Shown here piece after piece: positions 1-6,596 of a stretch of DNA of 7,314 nucleotides (the first letter of the stretch is position 1; the number at the start of each line of letters is the position of its first letter). The stretch lies in NCBI GenBank assembly GCA_003149735.1, contig QANA01000062.1, positions 1 to 7,314 of the forward strand, read 5' to 3'. The notes beneath the pieces were generated by a model. That model saw nothing but the letters and a program-made list of their open reading frames with translations, was not told where the DNA came from and searched no databases. The DNA comes from Clostridiales bacterium. Lineage in GTDB: Bacteria; Bacillota_A; Clostridia; Christensenellales; Christensenellaceae. The position numbers and the translations under genes were made by a program.

Positions 1-2961
1 ACGGAAGATGGCGAGCTGAAGGGAATTACCCGCTATGGCCAGTGGTATGGCGATGCTTATGGAGACTGGTGCGCGATGTTTGCCTCCTTCTGCCTGCGCT
101 ATGCGGAAGTGCCGAACTTCCCTTACTGCAATAATTGCCGCGCGTGGATCGAGATCCTTTCTCAGGAAGCATATGGGCTTTATGAGGAAGCGGGAGCCTA
201 TGAAGCGGCGCCGGGTGACCTCATCTTCTTTGACCTGGATGCGAATGGGATTGCCGACCATGTAGGCCTGGTGGCGGAAAACAAGGAGGAGGGCGAAGGG
301 ATTCGCACCATAGAGGGCAACCGCCAGAACCGCGTGCAGTACATGGAATACGCGGCAGAGGACAGCCGGATTTTAGGCTTTGGGCGCCTGCCGGAAAAGG
401 AGAGCGGCTATCTCTGCGAACAGCCGGCTCACACGCACAATCAGCATTGCTATGGGTTAAACAGAAGCTTGCTCTGTCCGCTGGAGGAACATACCCATGC
501 GGAAGTGTGCCTGGCCGCACGCCAGGATGCGGATGGAACAATGCTCGCATTGGCGAACGATTTCTTTTATGAAAATGATCGCTTTGCACTCTCGCTGCAT
601 GTAGAAGGAAGCGCGCAGCTGCAGGAGCAGGCGACAGGAGAAGCGGCGGAAGAAACGGCAGGAGCGGAAGTGCCTGTGCTGGTCGTCTCCGAGCTGGATG
701 CCCGGGAGGAGGAATATCAGCAGGTTGCCTCTGCCCTGGAGGAAGACTATGCAGATAACTTGCTGGATCTTTCGGTGCTCTCCATGCAGTTCTATTATCG
801 GGATACGCTGCTGGACGTTTCTTCGTGCGACATTACAGCGCAGGTCACGCCGCAGCCGCAGATGCTGGAGACGGCGCAGGCTGCGTGTGCCGAGCTGGAA
901 AGCGAGGCCGTACCCGAAGCGGAGGCAGGCGTTGTCTTTGCCATGCTTCAGGCCACGGAGGAAGGCACGCAGGAGCTGGACAGCACAGTTGTGGATGCCT
1001 CCATCGAGGAGAGCCCGGTGCTTACCGCTTCTGTTGACAGCAGCAGTCGGATGATGGTTGCCGCTGCCAAGACAGCCAACCCGAATTTTACAGTGCAGTA
1101 TTACGCCTGGCTGGATATGGCGGCGGACAGCGGCAGCGAGACGGATAACATCCCCGTCATTGATACGCATACCGCCGGCGGCGCCGTCCTGCCCAAAAAC
1201 GGCACGACGCCTGTCATCAAAAACCTGTATCTGGAAGCGGCGGCGGATGGCTCCGGAAGGTACGGCATCAAAACAAACAGTACGCTGACGCAGGTGTACA
1301 GCAGCCATACCTATGAATATATCACTGCCCCCAACCTGACTTATTTCAACCGGCTCTATGAAAACGGGCATTATGCGATTAAAGAGGTTTGGATTTTGAA
1401 AGATGGGAAGGATGCTGCCAGCACCAACCCGGATGACTGGAACATATATCCCAGCACGACACACTTCACCAACCGCGTGCAGTCGGTCAATGATACGACC
1501 GTGCTGATTACGGAAGGAACGGTGATCCGGCTGGTCTTTGATACGACGGCAAGCGTTTATACCAATGCGGTCCATTTCTATGACTATGACCTCACCGACG
1601 ATGGAGAGAACACGGCGGCTCACGGCATCAACAGCGATCAAAACTATTCCGGCAGCGGGGTGCACCTGGCCTTCGGCAACGACAATACCGATACCGGCCT
1701 AAGCAAGCTGGAGTGGAATGGAAATACGCTCAATATGGGCAATGCAAATGGATACAGCAAATGCACATTCGGCCTGGCCGTTGGCCTCAGCAACGGAGTC
1801 ATTCAATATGCCGACGGCATTGCGGTGCCCAAATTGTTTGATGACGGCAATGCCAATGGAAAGACTTCCTACGACAGCGGGCAGTACACCCTGGCCTTTG
1901 ACCGCGCCGGCGATACCTATACCCTTGCCTCTGTGGGCGGGACTTCTTCTGCCAATCATTTGCAGACCTTTACGAGCAGATGGAACTGGGATAAATCCCG
2001 CAAAATCTGGTCGAACCACTTCTGGCCGATGGATAATGTCAAGGGCAAAGACCCGCATACGGGTGCTACCGGGAATACGGGCACCTATATCGGCGCATCC
2101 GGGAAGACGAAGGATTATCCGGAAAGCGACAACGGCATTGCCCATAACAATATGTTCGGCATGACCTATCAGGTGCAGTTCACGCTGACCGAGGATTATA
2201 TCGGCCCGCTGGAATATTACTTCTTCGGCGACGACGATATGTGGGTCTTCCTGGACGGCACGCTGGTATGCGATATCGGCGGCGTACATTCCTCGGTGGG
2301 CGAATACGTGAACCTGTGGGATTATGTGGCAAAAGGCAGTGCCGGGACGCATACCCTCACCTTCTATTATACCGAGCGCGGCCTTTCAGGCTCTACCTGC
2401 TACATGCAGTTTACGCTGCCGTCAGTTTCCTCTATTACGCCGGAGCAGAATACCGGGCTGCTGACCGTGCAGAAGCTGGTCGAGGGCGCAGTGGACAGTG
2501 AGGAAGAATTCCACTTTGAAATTATGTTTACCGATGCAGATGGCAGGCCTCTGCCGGATGACTATTCCTATACCCGCTACACGGCGGAGGGCGCGATCGT
2601 CAAGCAGGATGTCATTATCTATGACGGAGGTTCTTTTGAACTGAAGGCAGGGGAATATATCATCGTCAACTATCTGCCTTACGGGACGAAATATACCGTG
2701 ACGGAGACAGACGTACCTTACTACACCGTATCCTATCAGGTGAATGGAGGGGCGTCTGCCGACGGATATACCGCTGCCGGGCAAATCCCCAATGGCGGAA
2801 ACGGGTCGGTCGTATTTACGAATACGGCGATGCCCGTGCTGCCTGCTACCGGCGGCCCGGGAATACGGTTGTATATGATGGGAGGAATTCTGCTGACCAC
2901 AGCGGCGATTCTCCTGCTGTATAAAAACAAAAGGCGAAAGGAGGATACCGTGCCCTCCTGA
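1..2961 (+). CDS. CHAP / fibro-slime / CnaB-like LPXTG surface protein, probable pilus tip adhesin (5' partial)
   Basis: The frame is open from base 1 to TGA at 2959-2961 (986 residues visible), so the true start and signal peptide lie upstream. Residues 1-130 resemble a CHAP cysteine peptidase/amidase: Cys24 in GDWCAMF, His87 in ADHVGLV, then IEGN with Glu105 and Asn107. Residues 139-170 hold two CX4HXHX3C units. Residues 180-350 are an acidic, Ala-rich region of unknown role. Residues 360-815 resemble fibro-slime proteins, with GDDDMWVFLDG near 743-753, then DIGGVHSSVGEYVNLWDY. Residues 819-943 form a CnaB-like domain with a plausible isopeptide triad Lys825, Glu902, Asn941. LPATGG at 947-952, a hydrophobic segment at about 957-974 and a basic tail form a sorting signal. 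Its position before a backbone pilin and class C sortase, and its large size, fit a tip adhesin (inference). The CHAP domain could cleave peptidoglycan, but activity and substrate are unproven. The family assignments are by recognition only. Confidence 0.88.
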   Translation, partial: TEDGELKGITRYGQWYGDAYGDWCAMFASFCLRYAEVPNFPYCNNCRAWIEILSQEAYGLYEEAGAYEAAPGDLIFFDLDANGIADHVGLVAENKEEGEGIRTIEGNRQNRVQYMEYAAEDSRILGFGRLPEKESGYLCEQPAHTHNQHCYGLNRSLLCPLEEHTHAEVCLAARQDADGTMLALANDFFYENDRFALSLHVEGSAQLQEQATGEAAEETAGAEVPVLVVSELDAREEEYQQVASALEEDYADNLLDLSVLSMQFYYRDTLLDVSSCDITAQVTPQPQMLETAQAACAELESEAVPEAEAGVVFAMLQATEEGTQELDSTVVDASIEESPVLTASVDSSSRMMVAAAKTANPNFTVQYYAWLDMAADSGSETDNIPVIDTHTAGGAVLPKNGTTPVIKNLYLEAAADGSGRYGIKTNSTLTQVYSSHTYEYITAPNLTYFNRLYENGHYAIKEVWILKDGKDAASTNPDDWNIYPSTTHFTNRVQSVNDTTVLITEGTVIRLVFDTTASVYTNAVHFYDYDLTDDGENTAAHGINSDQNYSGSGVHLAFGNDNTDTGLSKLEWNGNTLNMGNANGYSKCTFGLAVGLSNGVIQYADGIAVPKLFDDGNANGKTSYDSGQYTLAFDRAGDTYTLASVGGTSSANHLQTFTSRWNWDKSRKIWSNHFWPMDNVKGKDPHTGATGNTGTYIGASGKTKDYPESDNGIAHNNMFGMTYQVQFTLTEDYIGPLEYYFFGDDDMWVFLDGTLVCDIGGVHSSVGEYVNLWDYVAKGSAGTHTLTFYYTERGLSGSTCYMQFTLPSVSSITPEQNTGLLTVQKLVEGAVDSEEEFHFEIMFTDADGRPLPDDYSYTRYTAEGAIVKQDVIIYDGGSFELKAGEYIIVNYLPYGTKYTVTETDVPYYTVSYQVNGGASADGYTAAGQIPNGGNGSVVFTNTAMPVLPATGGPGIRLYMMGGILLTTAAILLLYKNKRRKEDTVPS
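415..510 (+). repeat. Two CX4HXHX3C Cys/His units within the tip protein
   Basis: Two 12-codon units lie at 415-450 and 475-510, separated by eight codons. Each reads Cys, four residues, His-Thr-His, three residues, Cys. The first is C-EQPA-HTH-NQH-C and the second C-PLEE-HTH-AEV-C. Spacing of all four ligand-type residues is identical, while the DNA and the other residues differ, so the ligand residues look selectively kept. Similar HTH/Cys units are seen in other Clostridia surface proteins. Zinc or other metal binding, or disulfide formation, is inference. Confidence 0.7.
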
Positions 2962-3010
2962 CGCACAGCAAAAATTGTCCCAGAAATAAAAAACACAAAT
3001 TCCATATTCA

Positions 3011-3017
3011 GAAAGGA
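3011..3017 (+). promoter_or_regulatory. Ribosome binding site of the backbone pilin
   Basis: GAAAGGA ends six bases before ATG 3024 and nine before ATG 3027. The pilin therefore begins Met-Met-Lys or Met-Lys. Both spacings are workable and the choice changes only one residue of the signal peptide. The 62-base gap upstream (2962-3023) is A-rich. I see no clear terminator in it, and no promoter that I would call. Confidence 0.6.
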
Positions 3018-3023
3018 AAAAAG

Positions 3024-4709
3024 ATGATGAAACCCATCAAAAAAATCGCCAGCCTGTTTCTGGCATTGGTCGTCATGCTGAGCTTTAGCGTAACTGCATT
3101 TGCGGCAGGCGCGACCGGCAGCATTACCATTCAGTCGAACACGGATGTTTCCGTGGAGGGCAAGACCTTCCGGGCGTATAAGATCCTGGATGTAAAGTCC
3201 TATACCAGCGATTCTGTTGTGTATACCGTCCCGGAAGCGCTGAAGGAATTCTATAAGACGCGCTACAGCCTGAATGGAAATGAGGGCGACTTTGATGCAC
3301 AGGTAGTCGGCAAAATCAAAGAAGAAAGCGACCTGTTTGCTTTTGCGGCAGCTGCACTGGCTGCAGCCAAGGCTGCCAACATTGCTCCGGGTACTGCGAC
3401 TGCGGGCGAGGGAGCCACTTCCGTGACCATCAGCGAACTGCCGCTGGGCTACTACGTAGTGGAGGATGCGGGCGCTGCAACCCCCATCTCCGCACTGATA
3501 CTCGATACCACCAACCCTGACGTTACGCTGGAGATCAAAGCCGATCAACCCGGCATTGAAAAGAAGATTGACGGCGACACGGATACGGATGATACCACTG
3601 AGGGTCTGGTAGACTACAACAATGCCGCCATCGGTGATAAAGTGCCTTATGTGCTCACCACCAGAGTGCCGGATATGACGGGCTATACGAAATACTATTT
3701 CGTAGTCAACGATACGCTGTCTAAAGGGCTGAGCTTCAATGGCGATGTGACAATCACCCTTGGAGATACGACACTGACGAAAGACACAGATTATACCGTG
3801 ACCGCAACCGAGAATGCGGACGGCACCACTTCTGTGGAAATCGTATTTAAAAACTTCATTCAGTATAAAAATGCGGAAAAGCGGAATATCACCATTACCT
3901 ATTCCGCTACGGTAAATGGGCAGGCAGTGATTGGTGTGGCAGGCAACCCCAACGCAGTTACGCTGACCTACTCCAACAACCCCAATATCAGCGATAGCGG
4001 CACAACCGACCAGCCCGATAAGCCCACCGAGGGTAGCCCGGTCGGAGAGACGCCTGAGGATGAGACCCGCACTTATGTGACGGCGATAGAGCTGATCAAG
4101 GTGGATCCCGAGGGCAATCGCCTGACGGATGCGGAGTTTACCGTGACCGGCCAGAAAACAAACATCGTACTGCTCCGTAAAGATGTCTTTACCAAGGCGG
4201 AGGAGGGCGATTACTGGAAGCTGAAAAACGGCACCTATACGACCACCGAGCCTACCGAAGAGACAAAGGCTGATTACGAGAGCATCACCGATCGATACAG
4301 CAAGGAAATCAAAGCTGAGACGATTCAGACCCGGGAAAGTGTGACGGCGACCGGCGTAGTTGGTTCCGACGGTATCCTGCGCGTGGAAGGCCTCTCTGCC
4401 GGAGAATATACCATCACCGAGGTCAAGGCACCCGCAGGCTATAATCTGCTGAAAACGCCTATCGTCATCCGCATTGACTGGAGCGCGCCTGCTGCCTCTT
4501 CCACAGATTGCAGCTGGACGGTAAGCGGTGTAGAGGGCGCTGTGGTCATCGGCGGCCTGGTGAAGGTCACGATTGAAAACAACGCAGGCACCGAGCTGCC
4601 CTCTACCGGCGGTATAGGCACTACGATTTTCTATGTGCTGGGCGGTGCACTGGTTCTGGCAGCGGTAGTGCTGCTGGTCACCAGAAAGCGCATGCGCAAC
4701 AGAGGCTGA
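3024..4709 (+). CDS. LPXTG backbone (major) pilin, SpaA/isopeptide type
   Basis: This 561-residue protein is a typical sortase-polymerised shaft pilin. A basic N-terminus and hydrophobic core (residues 8-26) ending AFAA give a Sec signal peptide, probably cut near residue 27 or 28. The N-terminal domain (about 30-170) ends in TNPDVTLEIK, which has the spacing of the pilin motif WxxxVxVYPK, with Lys172 as likely linkage residue. Next comes a fimbrial D2-type domain (about 176-325), with Lys180 or 181, Asp230 in VNDTLSKGL and Asn318/319 in TYSNNP as candidate isopeptide residues. A C-terminal CnaB-like domain (about 352-520) has Lys359, E-box Glu466 in ITEVKAPAGY and Asn519/520. LPSTGG at 525-530, a hydrophobic helix and an RKRMRNRG-type basic tail follow. 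It would be polymerised outside the membrane by the class C sortase encoded next. Isopeptide assignments follow family patterns and are not proven here. Confidence 0.9.
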   Translation: MMKPIKKIASLFLALVVMLSFSVTAFAAGATGSITIQSNTDVSVEGKTFRAYKILDVKSYTSDSVVYTVPEALKEFYKTRYSLNGNEGDFDAQVVGKIKEESDLFAFAAAALAAAKAANIAPGTATAGEGATSVTISELPLGYYVVEDAGAATPISALILDTTNPDVTLEIKADQPGIEKKIDGDTDTDDTTEGLVDYNNAAIGDKVPYVLTTRVPDMTGYTKYYFVVNDTLSKGLSFNGDVTITLGDTTLTKDTDYTVTATENADGTTSVEIVFKNFIQYKNAEKRNITITYSATVNGQAVIGVAGNPNAVTLTYSNNPNISDSGTTDQPDKPTEGSPVGETPEDETRTYVTAIELIKVDPEGNRLTDAEFTVTGQKTNIVLLRKDVFTKAEEGDYWKLKNGTYTTTEPTEETKADYESITDRYSKEIKAETIQTRESVTATGVVGSDGILRVEGLSAGEYTITEVKAPAGYNLLKTPIVIRIDWSAPAASSTDCSWTVSGVEGAVVIGGLVKVTIENNAGTELPSTGGIGTTIFYVLGGALVLAAVVLLVTRKRMRNRG

Positions 4710-4735
4710 TGCACGCAGGCATTTTGCAAATATAT

Positions 4736-4789
4736 GCGGCAATCCGCTGAGAAAGCCGGGAAGGCATTGCCCTTCCCGGTTTACAGCGG
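4736..4789 (+). other. Strong intercistronic hairpin between backbone pilin and sortase genes
   Basis: The inner stem is a perfect 9 bp: CCGGGAAGG (4756-4764) pairs with CCTTCCCGG (4771-4779) around a 6-base loop. An outer 6 bp arm pairs CCGCTG (4744-4749) with CAGCGG (4784-4789), with a small internal loop between. Only TTT follows the inner stem, so it is not a classical intrinsic terminator. The sortase ribosome site starts two bases after the outer arm. Competing pairings exist: GCGG (4736-4739) with CCGC (4744-4747), and GGCAAT (4738-4743) with ATTGCC (4766-4771). Partial attenuation, or protection of the upstream pilin mRNA 3' end, is inference. Confidence 0.65.
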
Positions 4790-4790
4790 C

Positions 4791-4796
4791 AAGGAG
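4791..4796 (+). promoter_or_regulatory. Ribosome binding site of the class C sortase
   Basis: AAGGAG sits eight bases before ATG 4805 and directly behind the 3' arm of the intercistronic hairpin (which ends at 4789). It fixes the sortase start, because the encoded product then begins with the basic MKKKKG stretch and a membrane helix. Confidence 0.7.
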
Positions 4797-4804
4797 AGCC
4801 CTCC

Positions 4805-5656
4805 ATGAAAAAGAAAAAAGGAAATTTCATCACAATATTATTGGTTTTGATTCTTCTTGCAGGGCTGTCCTTGCTGCTGTACCCTACAGTAAGCGATTAT
4901 TGGAACTCTTTTCATCAGTCCCGGGTGATTGCCACTTATGCGGAGCAGGTGGCCGGGCTGGAGGAAGAAAGCTGCGAACAGTTGAGAGACGAGGCCGCGG
5001 CTTATAACCGGGCGCTGATTGGCAAGAGTGAACGCTATTTTATGACAGAAGCGGAACGGGAAGTATATGAAAGTCTGCTGAACGTCTCGGGAAACGGGAT
5101 CATTGGCTATATCGAGATCCCGGAAATCAAGTGCTCGCTGCCGATTTACCATGGCACGAATCCATCCGTCTTGCAGATCGCGGTCGGGCACATTGAGGGG
5201 AGCTCCCTCCCGGTAGGCGGGGAAGGCACGCACTGCGTTCTCTCCGGCCATCGGGGGCTGCCCTCTGCGCGGCTGTTTACCGATCTGGATCAGTTGGAGG
5301 AGGGCGACCTTTTCATGCTGCGGGTGCTGGATGAGACGCTGACTTATGAGGTCGACCAGATCCGGATTGTATTGCCTACAGAGTTAACCGATTTGGAAAT
5401 TGAGGCAGGAAAAGATTACTGTACGCTGGTGACCTGTACGCCCTACGGCATCAATACCCACCGGCTTCTGGTGCGCGGGCACCGGATCGAAAATGTGGAG
5501 GCGGCGACTGTTTATGTGACGGCTGACGCCATACAGATTGAGCCGCTGCTGGTGGCGCCCATTGTGGCAATTCCCATTTTGTTTGTTTTGTTGATCATTC
5601 TGCTGCTTCCGAAGCGGCCCCAAAAACGAGGAGGTGAACCCGATGAAAAAGTATAA
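4805..5656 (+). CDS. srtC: Class C (pilin-polymerising) sortase
   Basis: This 283-residue membrane transpeptidase should cut pilin sorting signals between Thr and Gly and join the product to a Lys of the next subunit. The layout is typical of class C: N-terminal membrane helix (about 8-26), extracytoplasmic catalytic core, and a second C-terminal helix (about 247-268) with a basic tail. Catalytic residues are His149 in LSGHRGLP, Cys211 in TLVTCTPYG and Arg220 in NTHRLLVRG; the nine-residue Cys-to-Arg step matches class C enzymes. YIEIP (102-106) and the HGT and GHIEG stretches also fit. The usual DP(W/F) lid motif before the core is absent; the matching stretch at about 73-82 reads KSERYFMT. 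Likely substrates are the backbone pilin upstream and perhaps the tip protein. The gene overlaps the next one by 14 bases. The symbol denotes the class, not orthology to a named gene. Confidence 0.94.
   Translation: MKKKKGNFITILLVLILLAGLSLLLYPTVSDYWNSFHQSRVIATYAEQVAGLEEESCEQLRDEAAAYNRALIGKSERYFMTEAEREVYESLLNVSGNGIIGYIEIPEIKCSLPIYHGTNPSVLQIAVGHIEGSSLPVGGEGTHCVLSGHRGLPSARLFTDLDQLEEGDLFMLRVLDETLTYEVDQIRIVLPTELTDLEIEAGKDYCTLVTCTPYGINTHRLLVRGHRIENVEAATVYVTADAIQIEPLLVAPIVAIPILFVLLIILLLPKRPQKRGGEPDEKV
5629..5634 (+). promoter_or_regulatory. Ribosome binding site that decides the small pilin start
   Basis: A perfect AGGAGG lies inside the end of the sortase gene, eight bases before ATG 5643. An in-frame GTG at 5634 overlaps the last base of this site and so cannot be served by it. 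ATG 5643 is therefore preferred, giving a protein starting MKKYKRR. Confidence 0.8.
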
Positions 5657-6596
5657 GCGCCGGAGTGCTGCACTGCTCAGTCTGCTGGTGGCCTTGCTGC
5701 TGCTTCCGATGCATGTATTTGCGGCGGGCAGCATTGATTTGAACCGTGAAGTCAGCCTGACGATTTCCTGCCGGGATGGGAGCACGCCGCTGACCGGGGC
5801 AAAATTCAACCTTTACCTGGTTGCAACGGTGGACGCGTTTGGCGAACTGACCGGGACTGACGATTTTTCCCAATTCAATGTGGATATCCGGGGAAGCAAT
5901 GCGGAAGCCTGGAAGACTTTGGCCTCCACTCTGGAAGGATATGTGCTGCGGGATGCAATTGCACCTGCAGACAGCGGAACCATCGATGCGCAGGGGAGCC
6001 TCTCTTTCCCCACCGATGAAAGGCGCCTGACGGCCGGCCTGTATCTGGTGTTGGGAGAACGGCATACACAAAACTACTGCTATTATGATCCGGCGCCGTG
6101 CATGGTCATGCTGCCGGGGCAGGATTTGGAAAATAACCTCTGGAATTATGACGTATCCATCAATGCAAAATACGATTGCTCTGCCATACCGGATCGTTTC
6201 ATCAGCCGGAAGGTCCTGAAAATCTGGAAGGATGCGGGGCATCAAAGTGCACGCCCGCAGGAAGTGATCATTCAGCTTTTGCGCGACGGGATAGTATATG
6301 ATACCGTAACCCTGAATGCGGGAAACAACTGGCGATATACCTGGGAGCAACTGGATAACCGCTATACCTGGACAGTGGCGGAAAAGGAATGCAAGGGATA
6401 TACGGTAAAGATCACGCGGGAGGGAACTGCTTTTGTGGTGACCAATACTTACCGTGGCAGTAACCCCGATACACCCGGCAAACCCAACCTGCCGCAGACC
6501 GGCCAGCTTTGGTGGCCGGTGCCGGTGCTGCTGGCTGCCGGCCTGCTGCTGGTGGTCATCGGGCTGATGCGCCGCAGAGGTATCAGGCATGAATAA
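5643..6596 (+). CDS. Small ancillary/basal pilin with CnaB domain and LPQTG signal
   Basis: This 317-residue protein has a signal peptide (basic MKKYKRR, hydrophobic core, end at VFAA near residue 27). An N-terminal pilin-like domain (about 30-165) carries GAKFNLYLVA and LTAGLYLVL strands. It ends in WNYDVSINAK (167-176), which matches the pilin motif WxxxVxVYPK in spacing, with Lys176 as the likely linkage residue. A CnaB domain (about 188-270) follows, with Lys193 in LKIWKD, Glu247 in TVAE and Asn268 in VVTNTY as the expected isopeptide triad. A Pro-rich linker, LPQTG (283-287, followed by Gln rather than Gly), a hydrophobic helix and an RRRGIRHE tail complete it. One CnaB domain, small size and a place between two sortase genes resemble basal pilins such as SpaB or FimB-type subunits. 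Basal rather than shaft-lateral placement is inference. The gene overlaps the sortase genes on both sides, implying coupled translation. Confidence 0.88.
   Translation: MKKYKRRSAALLSLLVALLLLPMHVFAAGSIDLNREVSLTISCRDGSTPLTGAKFNLYLVATVDAFGELTGTDDFSQFNVDIRGSNAEAWKTLASTLEGYVLRDAIAPADSGTIDAQGSLSFPTDERRLTAGLYLVLGERHTQNYCYYDPAPCMVMLPGQDLENNLWNYDVSINAKYDCSAIPDRFISRKVLKIWKDAGHQSARPQEVIIQLLRDGIVYDTVTLNAGNNWRYTWEQLDNRYTWTVAEKECKGYTVKITREGTAFVVTNTYRGSNPDTPGKPNLPQTGQLWWPVPVLLAAGLLLVVIGLMRRRGIRHE
6576..6580 (+). promoter_or_regulatory. Ribosome binding site of the second sortase
   Basis: AGAGG within the last codons of the small pilin gene lies eight bases before ATG 6589. That ATG overlaps the pilin stop (TAA 6594-6596), consistent with translational coupling. 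Confidence 0.55.

Noticed and set aside
76..78. ATG 76 as the start of the first gene
   Set aside because: The frame is open back to base 1, and the CHAP catalytic Cys (70-72) with its conserved lead-in lies upstream of this ATG. There is also no signal peptide after it, so it is an internal Met.
457..1665. Minus-strand open frame of 402 codons opposite the tip protein gene
   Set aside because: Antisense to a well-supported gene, with no recognisable motif or convincing ribosome site.
2962..3023. Possible promoter upstream of the backbone pilin (TTGTCC and TATTCA-like boxes)
   Set aside because: The boxes are poor matches and no pair has acceptable spacing. The A-rich gap alone is not enough to call a promoter.
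2736..4742. Long open frame on the minus strand (668 codons) opposite the backbone pilin
   Set aside because: The translation is rich in Arg, His, Ile and Cys without domain patterns, and it lies antisense to a well-supported pilin gene. It is an effect of codon composition.
5634..5636. GTG as an alternative start of the small pilin
   Set aside because: It overlaps the AGGAGG ribosome site, which is correctly spaced for ATG 5643 instead.
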